A DNA stretch of 64,000 bases, taken from Companilactobacillus kimchiensis. Lineage in GTDB: Bacteria; Bacillota; Bacilli; Lactobacillales; Lactobacillaceae. Positions 42,332-53,232 of this stretch are shown here, in pieces. Under the pieces are notes generated by a model. That model did not search any database. It was not told where the DNA came from and was given only the letters and a program-made list of their open reading frames with translations. The DNA lies in the NCBI RefSeq assembly GCF_001438805.1, contig NZ_JQCF01000001.1:124001-188000 (forward strand), written 5' to 3'. The position numbers were made by a program, and so were the translations under genes. Position 1 is the first letter of the stretch; every line of letters begins with the position of its first letter.

Positions 42332-44254
42332 TTAGAGCAAAGACACCAAAGTATTAATAAATTGTTCGTGAGTTTTACTCTTCAATAGAATCGCAATATT
42401 TTTAGGCTCAACTGTTATCTGTGAGAAATCATCAAATATATTTCTGTAAGCCTGTTTGTTTGTTTCGTTCACTGCAAGTAAAAACATCATTTTAACATTG
42501 TGATTGTCTGAATTCCAATCTATACCGTTTGGGGCAATAACAACAAACCCTTCTGTCCTTAAGGCAATCATTTCTAACGAGTGAGGAATGGCAATACTTC
42601 CAAATGCGGTACTAGACATTTTCTCTCTGGCTATTAGCTTTTGTGCAAATCCTACCTTTACGACATTTTTCTTCTCAAGAATCGAGCTTATCTGTATAAA
42701 TAGATCATCTCTATTAAGCTTTTCTTGGGAAACTATGAAATTTTGCTTTGGAAAAAATTTTTCAAGGTTATTGGTAAAGTTAATTTTCTTTCTGGTATGT
42801 TTTATTTCTTTAATAAGTGTTCCCACTTTTTTATAGTCTGACTGAGTTAGAAATTGTGTAATATTTGTATATCTGTATGTATCAATTGGAGTTTCTGTAT
42901 TAACTTGAATTACAAAGTCTACACTTCTTGGAAACTTTTTTTCTACCAGCTCACTTGGGTCATGAATTACCTGTCCGATTACAATATCTTGACTGAATAA
43001 CCTACCTAATTGACTAGTAAAATTCTCTAAATCACTTTGGTAATCAGGAATAAGGATTACTGCGTAGAGTTTATGAAGATCATTGATATATTCAGAAACA
43101 GCATTTCCAATGTGCATTGCAATATAAGCGATTTCATCATCCTCAATATCAACATCTTCAGTTTCTTCCAGTTTATTGGAGATTAAAACAGCACATTCGT
43201 ATATTATTGGAGAAGATTTTCTTATTCTGGCAGTCATTGGATTTCGTTCAACATAACCATGAGATGAGCGTTCTAAAAGTCTTTGAATATGTATTGCAAA
43301 CTGTTCCCTAAAGTTTAATACTCTAAGGTCTATGTTTAACATTGTATTAACATATTTAATTAGTTTATCTACAAGCATAGCAGTATTGGGGGTGATTGAA
43401 TCTTCAAGATTTCTATGTTTACGCGTAATTGAAAACTGAATGATCAATATTAAACTGTGTTTTTCCTCATCCGAGAACTGAATATGTGAGATTTTTTCGA
43501 CACTAGTAATTAGAGCCGTACCGAATTTCTTTTCTTGTTTGGTTGATCCACTAACATCATCACTTAATACCTTGTTGTCGGACGAGATTGGTTGATATCC
43601 ATTTTTAGTTCTGTGAGTAGATATAGCAATATGCAACAAAATATTATTGAAATCAAACGTGTTTAGATAGATATTACTTTCCATTGCCAGTCCATTTATT
43701 GAATCTGAAATTGCTTGAACATCTACATCAGGAAAACTAGCTTTGATAGAGTCCTTCCCTATGAATGTTTGACGTGATTCTCTGTAAAGAATATCGCTAA
43801 TTAGTTTGCGTTTGTTCATCTCGCTACCATTCAATCTCCATATATCTCCAGATTGTGATAGTTGAAGCCCAAATTGAAGTACATACTCCTTAACTTCTTT
43901 AATCAATTTAAGAACAGTGGATTCACTTAGATATAATTCACTCGATAAGTCATATATATTCAAACCTTCTTTTTGAGTGAATTCATTCATCAGAACTCGT
44001 TTTATACTTCCATAATCAGAGTTTAAAGATTCATTTTTATTCATCTGATTCGTCTGTTGTTGATTAATCGTATATCCCTTTTCACTACCCAAAATAGCTG
44101 TGGAATCAATTAAGTCCTTGGCATAGCGCTTTATGCTACGTTGAGAAACTCCGATTACCACAGCTAATTCATTGGAAGTATGCCACCCAGGGTTATTTTG
44201 CAGATAAACCAATAGTTCTGATTTATGATTTTTACGCAAAGGACACATCTCCAT
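42332..44254 (-). CDS. PRD-containing PTS regulator (MtlR/LicR type)
   Basis: A roughly 640-residue transcriptional activator. Order: two HTH parts (LAVVIGVSQRSIKRYAK; LYLSESTVLKLIKEVK), PRD1 with His in ILLHIAISTHR, PRD2 with His in FAIHIQRLL and AMHIGNA, an EIIB-like domain whose Cys position is lost (VILIPDYQSD), and a C-terminal EIIA type-2 domain with active His in SIAIPHSLE. Activity should follow PTS phosphorylation. It is the last gene of the operon it probably controls. GGAG nine bases before TTG 44239 makes that start as likely as ATG 44254. Confidence 0.88.
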   Translation of the reverse strand: MEMCPLRKNHKSELLVYLQNNPGWHTSNELAVVIGVSQRSIKRYAKDLIDSTAILGSEKGYTINQQQTNQMNKNESLNSDYGSIKRVLMNEFTQKEGLNIYDLSSELYLSESTVLKLIKEVKEYVLQFGLQLSQSGDIWRLNGSEMNKRKLISDILYRESRQTFIGKDSIKASFPDVDVQAISDSINGLAMESNIYLNTFDFNNILLHIAISTHRTKNGYQPISSDNKVLSDDVSGSTKQEKKFGTALITSVEKISHIQFSDEEKHSLILIIQFSITRKHRNLEDSITPNTAMLVDKLIKYVNTMLNIDLRVLNFREQFAIHIQRLLERSSHGYVERNPMTARIRKSSPIIYECAVLISNKLEETEDVDIEDDEIAYIAMHIGNAVSEYINDLHKLYAVILIPDYQSDLENFTSQLGRLFSQDIVIGQVIHDPSELVEKKFPRSVDFVIQVNTETPIDTYRYTNITQFLTQSDYKKVGTLIKEIKHTRKKINFTNNLEKFFPKQNFIVSQEKLNRDDLFIQISSILEKKNVVKVGFAQKLIAREKMSSTAFGSIAIPHSLEMIALRTEGFVVIAPNGIDWNSDNHNVKMMFLLAVNETNKQAYRNIFDDFSQITVEPKNIAILLKSKTHEQFINTLVSLL

Positions 44255-44290
44255 TATTTATATTTTTTAAAATAAATAGTGTATCGTCTT

Positions 44291-45760
<1,470 letters not shown>

Positions 45761-45775
45761 TTAATAATCCGATTT

Positions 45776-46114
45776 TTATTTGGCGCTCTGATCCCTTTTT
45801 TCAAAGACTGTAATTAAGTGTTTAGCTAAATTGTATTCACTCATAATTGTCATTAACGTATCTTGAGCATGTGTGAATAATACTGAATATTTAACGTCTT
45901 CCCCTTCCGCTTCTTCCTGAAGTTTCTTAGTTTGTAATCGATGTGCAATTACTAATTTTTCATCAGCTTTTTTTATATTTTCCTTTGCCTTTTCATAATC
46001 AAAATCCCCAACATTGTCTAGGGCGTCAGATACAAATGCACGAGCATCACCTGCATTAATAATGATTTCCATCGTATCTTTAACCGACTTATTATCAAAC
46101 TCTTCTTCTTCCAT
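45776..46114 (-). CDS. PTS lactose/cellobiose-class EIIA component
   Basis: A 112-residue helical EIIA. The N-terminal acidic stretch (MEEEEFDN) leads into TMEIIINAGDARAFVSDAL. The active His lies in LFTHAQDTLMT, matching the HAQDHL motif, with Thr in place of the second His. It lies 28 bp after EIIC and passes phosphate to the EIIB at 47427. Confidence 0.88.
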   Translation of the reverse strand: MEEEEFDNKSVKDTMEIIINAGDARAFVSDALDNVGDFDYEKAKENIKKADEKLVIAHRLQTKKLQEEAEGEDVKYSVLFTHAQDTLMTIMSEYNLAKHLITVFEKRDQSAK

Positions 46115-46142
46115 GAATTGTTTCTCCTAATCTTTTATAAAT

Positions 46143-47396
46143 TTAATCAGCCATTTCTTCTTTTGGTTGTGATTCTTCTTTAAGAATTTGTTTGTCATAT
46201 ACTTTGAAGAACGGGAACCAAACAAACCATGCAATAACAAATGTAATAATAACTAGAATAATTGAACCTACTTGAGGACTAATTAACCATGTTGAAATTG
46301 GGAATGGAATGTACCACATTTGCATAACTGCCTTTGGGATTGCTGCAAGTCCGCTCTTTAATCCAATCCACGTTACCAATGGAATAATAAATCCATTGAT
46401 CCATAGAGGGATCATTAAGTATGGATTCCAAACAACTGTACCAAAAACTAGGGGTTCATTGATATTAAAAATTGAAGGAACAATACATGCTTTTCCAAGC
46501 GCCTTTAATCTTTGAGATTTTGATAAAAACAGCATCATAATTGCTAAGGGCATTGTACAACCAACCCCACCAATGAATGCCCATCCACTGAAGACGGCTT
46601 CACTTGTAAAGATATGAGTTGCTGGATGTCCAGCTGCAATGGCTGCTGCATTAGCAGCAATTCCACCAAGCATTAGTGGTTGAGTAATTGGAGTCAAGAC
46701 CCAGCTTGAGATACCCATGGAATAAATAAAACAATAAACGAATAGAATCAATGTGAATCCGTAGATTGTGTCTGCACCCGTTGCTAACGGACTGAAAATC
46801 GATTGTACTGCATTGTATACATTAAAGTGTGCAACGTCGGTTAATAGCCATCCGATAATAATCGATAGTCCAATTGGAAGAAGTGAGTCAAACCAAGAAG
46901 TAACAAAATCTGGAATCACTGTATCTTCACTGAAGAATGAAAACGTTCCAAACAATTGCATAATTAAACTGACAACTACTGCAACAATAATGGCAACGAA
47001 CATACCACCCGCACCAAATTCACTGAAGTTAAACGAAATTGTTGATCCTCCACCAGTAAACTTTGGATTTAATAACATCAGAAATAATGCTAATGAGGTC
47101 AATCCAGCAATTATTCTTTGTTTCTTTATTTTTTTATGTTCCATAAAGTTAAATGGAATTAGGAAAGCAATAAATATAGAAATCAAACCAAAAGTAAAAC
47201 TACTTACCGGTGAAAAGTCTGGCCACCATTTCCAAAAACTACCAGGAATATTAAGTAAACTTACAACCGAACCTACAAGGATGAAGGGTAATATCTCAAG
47301 GACTGAATTCTTTAAAGTAACAATCCATTGATTATTTCCTACAACTTGAGCTTTGGGAGCAAATTTGTTATTTAGAAAATCCATAAACTTATTCAT
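46143..47396 (-). CDS. PTS cellobiose-class EIIC permease
   Basis: A 417-residue EIIC of the lactose/cellobiose class with about ten helices. It includes LKNSVLEILPFILVGSVVSL, FSGWAFIGGVGCTMPLAIMM and FNINEPLVFGTVVWNPYLMIP, the last being the family's substrate-region motif. It follows EIIB and precedes EIIA. Together with the GH1 enzyme it forms a beta-glucoside uptake operon; the actual sugar is not set by sequence. Confidence 0.91.
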   Translation of the reverse strand: MNKFMDFLNNKFAPKAQVVGNNQWIVTLKNSVLEILPFILVGSVVSLLNIPGSFWKWWPDFSPVSSFTFGLISIFIAFLIPFNFMEHKKIKKQRIIAGLTSLALFLMLLNPKFTGGGSTISFNFSEFGAGGMFVAIIVAVVVSLIMQLFGTFSFFSEDTVIPDFVTSWFDSLLPIGLSIIIGWLLTDVAHFNVYNAVQSIFSPLATGADTIYGFTLILFVYCFIYSMGISSWVLTPITQPLMLGGIAANAAAIAAGHPATHIFTSEAVFSGWAFIGGVGCTMPLAIMMLFLSKSQRLKALGKACIVPSIFNINEPLVFGTVVWNPYLMIPLWINGFIIPLVTWIGLKSGLAAIPKAVMQMWYIPFPISTWLISPQVGSIILVIITFVIAWFVWFPFFKVYDKQILKEESQPKEEMAD

Positions 47397-47426
47397 ATTT
47401 AAAGCCCCTTTTTTAATCTTTTAAAA

Positions 47427-47735
47427 TTATTCTCCAAGTTCCTTTTGTAAATGCTCAATCGCACCCTTACCATCTAGGATTGAATAATAGTCTGCATGCA
47501 TTAAAATTACCTTCACATTGTCTGGAACTTGTTTCTTAATTCCTTCAAATTCAGCCTTCAAATGTGGCCCAACCATCAATGCATCAATATCATCTGCATA
47601 ATCTCCTAGTTCTGACTCACTACGTGCTTTAATTTTGTAATCTAATCCTTCTTTCTTTACTGCTTTTCTCATATTTGCTGCCATAAATCCTGATGATGCA
47701 CCTGAACCACAAATTAATAAAATACTTTTTGACAT
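47427..47735 (-). CDS. PTS lactose/cellobiose-class EIIB component
   Basis: A 102-residue EIIB with active Cys9 in ILLICGSGASSG; first gene of the operon. GGAGGAAATA precedes the ATG. The upstream region has a -10 TACTAT and a TTGACAC...GTGACAA dyad centred near -53, giving an activator-type promoter. Confidence 0.91.
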   Translation of the reverse strand: MSKSILLICGSGASSGFMAANMRKAVKKEGLDYKIKARSESELGDYADDIDALMVGPHLKAEFEGIKKQVPDNVKVILMHADYYSILDGKGAIEHLQKELGE

Positions 47736-47782
47736 AATATATTTCCTCCGTTAATCCTTTATTTATTTCTCTTTACGTTTAT

Positions 47783-47788
47783 ATAGTA
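47783..47788 (-). promoter_or_regulatory. -10 box of the PRD-controlled cellobiose-class operon
   Basis: TACTAT on the minus strand, predicted start near 47776. No good -35 lies 17 bp upstream, consistent with dependence on an activator. Confidence 0.5.
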
Positions 47789-47814
47789 TTTCATTACTGT
47801 ATTCGTTTACATTT

Positions 47815-47843
47815 AATTTTGACACCGGGGGAGTGACAAAATT
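47815..47843. promoter_or_regulatory. MtlR-type operator dyad of the PRD regulator
   Basis: AATTTTGACAC and GTGACAAAATT flank CGGGGGA. The arms fit the TTGNCAC...GTGNCAA form described for MtlR of Bacillus, with one extra base in the spacer. The centre is about -53 from the predicted start. Confidence 0.7.
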
Positions 47844-47867
47844 AAACAAAACTATAGGTTGAAATAT

Positions 47868-47905
47868 AAAAAAGGGTACAAAATCCCACCTGGAATCTTG
47901 TACCC
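47868..47905 (-). terminator. terminator of the mannose-class PTS/isomerase operon
   Basis: GGGTACAA and TTGTACCC pair with a further GATTCC/GGGATT part, then TTTTTT on the minus strand. The 48.0-54.6 kb operon ends here. Confidence 0.85.
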
Positions 47906-48024
47906 TAATATTAAATAACTTCATTAAAATTGAAATAAACATTCCGACATATTTTCAAAATTGGAGAATTGTATTTCAGATTAGTTAACATACAATTTAC
48001 TTTAACTTATGATGAATTCAACTT

Positions 48025-48582
48025 TTATTTTTCTTCTTCAATGACTCTATAATCTTTTATATCATCAACTAGAATATGCATTCTAAAGAGATTGGTTTGA
48101 GAATATGCGTGTCCTGAAATAGATTGCCAAACAGCTCCAACGGCTAATTTACTTTTACCGATATTTATTAATCTATGAGCGACTTTACCAGGTATATAAA
48201 GAACACTTCCTGGGCTGACTCTAGTTATTGTCTCTGTATCATCCGGATAATGTAATAAAAGTAAGCCTTCTCCAGAGATACCCCAGTAGTATTCCCCTGT
48301 ATCTAACTTCTCATGATAGTGACCACGAGTAAAGTAATATTCATTATTTATTGAACCAGCATTTAATGTTGAGACTCCAAAGAATAAACCACCCTGCTGT
48401 CCTTCAGATACCGCATTCTTACTAACACGAACACCATATGCAACTTTTGACGCTTCCGAATCGGAGATATTAGAATCCATGAGAAAACTAGAAATATCTT
48501 TAACAAGAGTCTCACCTTGTTTAGTATCACCAACTAGGGTTCCATCGATATTTAATCTGCTATTTGCTTTAATTTCTTTCAT
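48025..48582 (-). CDS. cupin glucose-6-phosphate isomerase-like protein
   Basis: A 185-residue cupin of the archaeal-type glucose-6-phosphate isomerase family. The metal-binding motif is YFTRGHYHEKLDTGEYYW and the second cupin motif PGSVLYIPGKVAHRLIN. ATG 48582 follows GGTGG and leaves 14 bp after the previous stop; the frame continues to 48618 in the preceding gene. It is last of three cupin isomerase-like genes behind a mannose-class PTS. The sugar phosphate converted is not known. Confidence 0.83.
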   Translation of the reverse strand: MKEIKANSRLNIDGTLVGDTKQGETLVKDISSFLMDSNISDSEASKVAYGVRVSKNAVSEGQQGGLFFGVSTLNAGSINNEYYFTRGHYHEKLDTGEYYWGISGEGLLLLHYPDDTETITRVSPGSVLYIPGKVAHRLINIGKSKLAVGAVWQSISGHAYSQTNLFRMHILVDDIKDYRVIEEEK

Positions 48583-48596
48583 TTTGACCACCGTTG

Positions 48597-49367
48597 TTAT
48601 GGACGATAATTGAACCACTTATTTTTATATTCATCCGGATTAGTTACAAAATCAAATTTATCATGATCATCTTCGTATTGTTTATAAATTGGAATTCTAG
48701 ATTCAATATTGAAATCCTCATATTTTCGTGCTTTTTTTTCAATAAGATAAGTATCCCTATATGTTAAATTGGGTAACCATCCTAATTGATTTTTGGCAAC
48801 GATAGGATAAAATGCAAGACCATGATGTTTTCTAATATCTTTATATTCGAATCCAAAATCCCGAATACACCATGCTCCAAATGCTAATTCTGTTTCAGGA
48901 CGACTATTAATTGTGCAATGGGCCCATGATGGAGGAACAATAACAACATCTCCAGGTTGAGCATGGACAGCAAAACATTCTTTAGGATTATTTGAAGCGT
49001 TTGGCTGCATCATGACAACAGCTTCTCCGGACCAAATTTCATAAACTTCCGGTGTAGATGATCCACAAGATGATGAAATTGCATGTATATGTCCTTGGCT
49101 TCTAACAGGTTCACGCCCAATCTGTCCCTTATTGTAGACAACTGCGCCAAAAAGCAACATCCTATTCTTTAAATCTACTAAGTCTTTATTTCGACCAACA
49201 TCCATTGCAATCGAGTATACAGTGTCTGGACCTGATGCGCTTTGATCCAATAGACTCTTTCTAATATCATTCAAATGTCTAAGTTCTGGTGATGGTCCAA
49301 ATGTATCATTTCCATATTCAAATTTTAAATCAGTGTTAATTCTGAGATCGAGTCCTATATTAATCAT
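48597..49367 (-). CDS. cupin isomerase-like protein, 256 aa
   Basis: A second cupin related to archaeal-type glucose-6-phosphate isomerase. The first cupin motif is GREPVRSQGHIHAI and TPEVYEIWSGEAVV; the second PGDVVIVPPSWAHCTIN carries the usual Pro/Gly and His. It is longer than the neighbour (256 against 185) through N- and C-terminal extensions. It overlaps the preceding ManA-like gene by four bases (ATGA). Paralogy with the next gene suggests two different substrates or a heteromer. Confidence 0.8.
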   Translation of the reverse strand: MINIGLDLRINTDLKFEYGNDTFGPSPELRHLNDIRKSLLDQSASGPDTVYSIAMDVGRNKDLVDLKNRMLLFGAVVYNKGQIGREPVRSQGHIHAISSSCGSSTPEVYEIWSGEAVVMMQPNASNNPKECFAVHAQPGDVVIVPPSWAHCTINSRPETELAFGAWCIRDFGFEYKDIRKHHGLAFYPIVAKNQLGWLPNLTYRDTYLIEKKARKYEDFNIESRIPIYKQYEDDHDKFDFVTNPDEYKNKWFNYRP

Positions 49368-51100
49368 TTAGTATCCCTCACAAACGCCTGAATTATAGCA
49401 ATTTTGTCTGATTTAGATTCATTTTTAATTTGATAATTTTCTATTCCTGATGGCACAATAAATGTTTCGCCAAAATGGATTTCATATGGTTCAAATTTAT
49501 TATCTGGACTCTGTACAATTGCTTTCTCACCTTCAACCATATTAAGCATATTCACACTTTTATGAGTATTAAAGTTTCCAACGTCTTTTATCCAATGTCT
49601 TTCAGTTTCGATAAATTCTAACTCTGAATGCAGTCCCGTCTCTTCAAGTTTTTCATGATTATCTTCTCGAATATCTTTAAAACAATTGATTAAGTGATCT
49701 TGGGCCCATTGAGTATCCCTTTGGTATTGAAGGTTATCAAGCCCTTCCCTTACATGTAATGGACGTGGCCTTCCATCTAGTCCTATTCGTCCCCAATCCC
49801 ACATTTTAAATGTGAAGATATATGGTGTAGCACTAACTTCAAGAACAACTGTATCTGGTCCTCCGCAATGAATAGTCCCGGCTGGGATTAGGAAATGATC
49901 ATGCTTCTTTGCAGGAAAGTTATTAATATATTTTTCATCAGGGAATCTAATTTCCCCCTTTTGAGCCGCAACAAAATCCTTTTCCATTTGTTTCTTGTCA
50001 ATATTAGATTTTAATCCTAAATATACAGATGAATTTTTTGTAGATTCCAAAATATAGTAACTTTCGTCTTGTGTGTAACTCATGCCGTATTTATTTTTAA
50101 TATATTCAGTTAATGGATGGATCTGTAAACTTAAATTTCCACCATGCATCGTATCCAAATAATCAAATCTGATTGGAAAATCCGCACCAAATCTGGAAAA
50201 TACCCTGGTTCCCAAAATCTGTTTTGGATAGAATAGCATCAAATTCATAGCAGGAATTTCAAATCTAATATCCCCAAATTTAAAATAAAGACTGTTCTCT
50301 TCAGGAACCCCATCAAAGGCCCATCCATAATTTTTACCGTTATCAGGTAAATTGAAATGATTTTTCATCCACTGGCCGCCCCATACGCTGGCATCAAAAT
50401 ATGGAACTGTTCGATATGGCTGTTTAGTAAGTTTCTTCAGACTTTTTAATAAGTCTTCTTTTGAAATTAATTTCGGATCATCTTTCATATTTGTATCCAT
50501 TACAAAATCAGATACTGGCAATACTTCCTTTTTTAATCTATCTGCCATTCGCCATTCGAAAAAATAACCCCGTTTAAATTTTCTTAACGGATCTTCCTCT
50601 GAATTATCTTGTCGCCAATTGGGTAATCCCGCCCTATATCTTAATTGTATTTCCCATCTTGCCATATCGGCATATATTAAAATATCGGAATTAGGGGCTA
50701 AAAGCGTTGCACCGGTTCCATAAACAATGGTTAATCCATCTAGGGTTTCTATTTTTTTTGATACGTTCTCAACATTAGGGAAAAAGTCTTTTAATTGGTA
50801 ATGTGACATAACTCCAAATACTCGATCGTTTGTAACCGTATCTTTAATTTTTTCATTTAAATCTTTAGAATCCATTGCATTTTCATCAGAATTAATAATA
50901 TTTTGAGGACTTAGATGATCAATCAACCCTTCACGCAATTCTTTTAAATTAGTTGCTGGATAACATTCGATAACAAGAATTATATTTTTCTTTTTATTCT
51001 CGTTTACTTTTTTATTTAAAAATTCACTGATTTTGGAATATCCAGATAATGCAATTTTATAATCATTAATCTTAGTGGTTGGTGCTAAATCATAAGACAT
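49364..51100 (-). CDS. class I mannose-6-phosphate isomerase-like protein with N-terminal kinase-like domain
   Basis: A 578-residue protein. The C-terminal half (about 225-578) is a phosphomannose isomerase cupin: the metal motif is LSLQIHPLTEYIK and the second ligands lie in PAGTIHCGG. The N-terminal 200 residues resemble a P-loop-type nucleoside kinase fold (IILVIECYPATN, GLTIVYGTGATLLAPNSDILIY) but with no Walker A motif, so it is unlikely to be an active kinase. ATG 51100 has GGAGG upstream. A GntR-type operator sits just before it, suggesting a second promoter. Confidence 0.8.
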   Translation of the reverse strand: MSYDLAPTTKINDYKIALSGYSKISEFLNKKVNENKKKNIILVIECYPATNLKELREGLIDHLSPQNIINSDENAMDSKDLNEKIKDTVTNDRVFGVMSHYQLKDFFPNVENVSKKIETLDGLTIVYGTGATLLAPNSDILIYADMARWEIQLRYRAGLPNWRQDNSEEDPLRKFKRGYFFEWRMADRLKKEVLPVSDFVMDTNMKDDPKLISKEDLLKSLKKLTKQPYRTVPYFDASVWGGQWMKNHFNLPDNGKNYGWAFDGVPEENSLYFKFGDIRFEIPAMNLMLFYPKQILGTRVFSRFGADFPIRFDYLDTMHGGNLSLQIHPLTEYIKNKYGMSYTQDESYYILESTKNSSVYLGLKSNIDKKQMEKDFVAAQKGEIRFPDEKYINNFPAKKHDHFLIPAGTIHCGGPDTVVLEVSATPYIFTFKMWDWGRIGLDGRPRPLHVREGLDNLQYQRDTQWAQDHLINCFKDIREDNHEKLEETGLHSELEFIETERHWIKDVGNFNTHKSVNMLNMVEGEKAIVQSPDNKFEPYEIHFGETFIVPSGIENYQIKNESKSDKIAIIQAFVRDTK

Positions 51101-51116
51101 TTTTAATTCCTCCATA

Positions 51117-51132
51117 GTTATATTGATATAAC
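51117..51132. promoter_or_regulatory. internal GntR operator before the ManA-like gene
   Basis: GTTATATTGATATAAC, an inverted repeat of GTTATAT with a 2-bp centre. It matches the sites at 53758-53773 and 53848-53863. Confidence 0.65.
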
Positions 51133-51145
51133 AATAGATTGCAAA

Positions 51146-51547
51146 TTAAAACTCTTCATCTGAATCTTCATCATCTGCAGTCTGATCATTACTAATTTGA
51201 ATACTTGCTATTGCTGCATCTTTTGCGCCAGCAGCATTTCCAGATAGTAAAATATCTAAAATCATTCCAAGATTCATTCCACTTAAATACTCAAATTTGA
51301 AATCAGACTTCATTAAGGCTTCTAACGCAGTATTTCCTGGTGATCCGGCTGGAATATCGGAGACAAGAACTATTTGTTCGTTTTTATCAAACGTTTCAAT
51401 TACTTCATTGAATCTTTTCTTAAAGGATTCAATTCCACGTTCATCTAATTCAATATGATTCTCATTTCCCTGTTTCCCAGCGATAAACTGTGCTGCTTTA
51501 ATCATTCCACTAGCCAGACCCAAATGGCTTACCAATAATAATTTCAT
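51146..51547 (-). CDS. PTS mannose-class EIIA component
   Basis: A 133-residue EIIA-Man with phosphoacceptor His8 in LLLVSHLGLASG. It also has VLVSDIPAGSPGNTALEAL and YLSGMNLGMILDILL, the following conserved turns, and an acidic tail. It is last of the four PTS genes and lies 45 bp before the ManA-like start. Confidence 0.9.
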   Translation of the reverse strand: MKLLLVSHLGLASGMIKAAQFIAGKQGNENHIELDERGIESFKKRFNEVIETFDKNEQIVLVSDIPAGSPGNTALEALMKSDFKFEYLSGMNLGMILDILLSGNAAGAKDAAIASIQISNDQTADDEDSDEEF

Positions 51548-51568
51548 TTTAGAAACTCCTTTGTCTAT

Positions 51569-52405
51569 TTAAAGTGCCATAATACCGTATGCAATGCCAT
51601 ATCCAATAAAGGCTATAACAAAGTAAGCTAAAATCAATTTAATCGGTGATACATGACGTTTAGCCATAAAATACCATGAAACAAAAACAACTAGTAATGG
51701 AAGAAGTGATGGAAAAATACCATCCAAAATCTTTTGCACATCAATACTTGCGTGTGACATTTGAATTTTAATTGGTAATTCAATCTTTACGTAAGAAGCC
51801 GCCACACCGCCAGTTACAATAGTTCCAAGTACAGTAATTGCCTGTGTGACTTTTTTGGCAGTATCACCTACAAATAAATCAACTGAGGCGGCTCCTAATT
51901 CATATCCTTTATAATATAAATAGCGACTTCCAAAAAATGCAATTGCATCATAAGCTACGATATAAAAGATTGGTCCTAAAATATTTCCACCTTGTCCTAA
52001 TCCCATACCAATTGAAAGCAAAATTGGAATCAACATGCCAGGAATCATTGAGTCTCCAATTCCTGCAATGGGACCCATTAAACCAACCTTCAAGCTATTA
52101 ATAAAGTCACCGTTAATATCTTCATTTCCTAAAGCATGTTGTTCCTCAAGACCTACAGTAATACCATTAATCAATGCACCTACTTGAGGTTCTGTGTTAA
52201 AGAAAATTGAATGTCTTTTTAGTGCATTACGATATTCTTTTGAATTAGGGTCGTATAGTTTTTTCAAAACTGGCTCCATTGAATATGCAAAACCAAAAGC
52301 TTCTAGAAATTCATAACTAGTTGCAACTAAGTTAAACATAATCCATCGAATATACGATTTGTTAACAGTTTTTTTATCCAATAATTGGTATTGTTGTTTT
52401 TTCAT
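51569..52405 (-). CDS. PTS mannose-class EIID component
   Basis: A 278-residue EIID membrane subunit. Motifs are LEAFGFAYSMEPVLKKLY, FFNTEPQVGALINGITVGLE and LMGPIAGIGDSMIPGMLIP, with hydrophobic C-terminal segments. It starts in a TAATG overlap with EIIC, so translation is coupled. With EIIC it forms the permease of the second mannose-class PTS in the window. Confidence 0.9.
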   Translation of the reverse strand: MKKQQYQLLDKKTVNKSYIRWIMFNLVATSYEFLEAFGFAYSMEPVLKKLYDPNSKEYRNALKRHSIFFNTEPQVGALINGITVGLEEQHALGNEDINGDFINSLKVGLMGPIAGIGDSMIPGMLIPILLSIGMGLGQGGNILGPIFYIVAYDAIAFFGSRYLYYKGYELGAASVDLFVGDTAKKVTQAITVLGTIVTGGVAASYVKIELPIKIQMSHASIDVQKILDGIFPSLLPLLVVFVSWYFMAKRHVSPIKLILAYFVIAFIGYGIAYGIMAL

Positions 52406-53220
52406 TAGAATTCTTCCTCCTCTTCCCCATTAGATGTATTGGATCCACTATTATTTGAATCATTACTACCTTTGTTTGATGTTGCAAAGTAAAAAATCAC
52501 TGCGATCATGGCGGCAACCATTGCTAGTGCAATCATATTTAATTTCATGAAAACAACAGCAACAAATCCGAATAGGAAAAATACCCACATATAACTCTTT
52601 TTAATAACGACGGTCAATAACATTACGATTCCCAATGCTGGAAGGGCACCTCCAAGAAAGGTCATAACGTCTAATAAATACTTAGGCATACTACTTAACA
52701 TTTCTTTGGCAAATCCTGCACCAAAATAAATAACTAGAAATGACGGAATAAAGCGTAACAGGAAATTTAATATCTGTGGACCCCAAATCGTGTTGAAATG
52801 AAAAGCTTTTTCATCTCCCTCTTCAATGGCCTTTGCAGAGCGGTGATTCCAATAAGAATTAAGAACTTGGAATAAGTTAAACGCAATCGTACCAATGACA
52901 CCAATTGTTGTTGCCAATGTAACTGCAACTCCGGTAGATGCATGTGATAAAACTGCCAATGCAATTGCTGGATAGGCAACATAATTTAAATCAGCTGGCA
53001 TTTGACCACCTGGTGTTACCATTGCAATATAAACAGCTTGAACAGCTATACCGATAATAATTCCTCGGGGAACATCCCCTACAATTATTCCGATAAGAAA
53101 TCCAGAAACCAACGGTCTAGATAGTGTATACCATCCACCAATGATACCCATTGCCCAAGGTGTACTTAAAGCTCCTAAATAACAAAGTAAAGAAATTAAA
53201 GTTGCTTGAACTAATAACAT
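52405..53220 (-). CDS. PTS mannose-class EIIC component
   Basis: A 271-residue EIIC with seven or so helices: LISLLCYLGALSTPWAMGII, GDVPRGIIIGIAVQAVYIAMV and GGALPALGIVMLL, then a Ser/Asn/acidic tail. ATG 53220 is preferred because AGAGG lies ten bases upstream; the GTG at 53229 overlaps that site. It follows EIIB by 12 bp. Confidence 0.88.
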   Translation of the reverse strand: MLLVQATLISLLCYLGALSTPWAMGIIGGWYTLSRPLVSGFLIGIIVGDVPRGIIIGIAVQAVYIAMVTPGGQMPADLNYVAYPAIALAVLSHASTGVAVTLATTIGVIGTIAFNLFQVLNSYWNHRSAKAIEEGDEKAFHFNTIWGPQILNFLLRFIPSFLVIYFGAGFAKEMLSSMPKYLLDVMTFLGGALPALGIVMLLTVVIKKSYMWVFFLFGFVAVVFMKLNMIALAMVAAMIAVIFYFATSNKGSNDSNNSGSNTSNGEEEEEF

Positions 53221-53232
53221 TATAATCACCTC

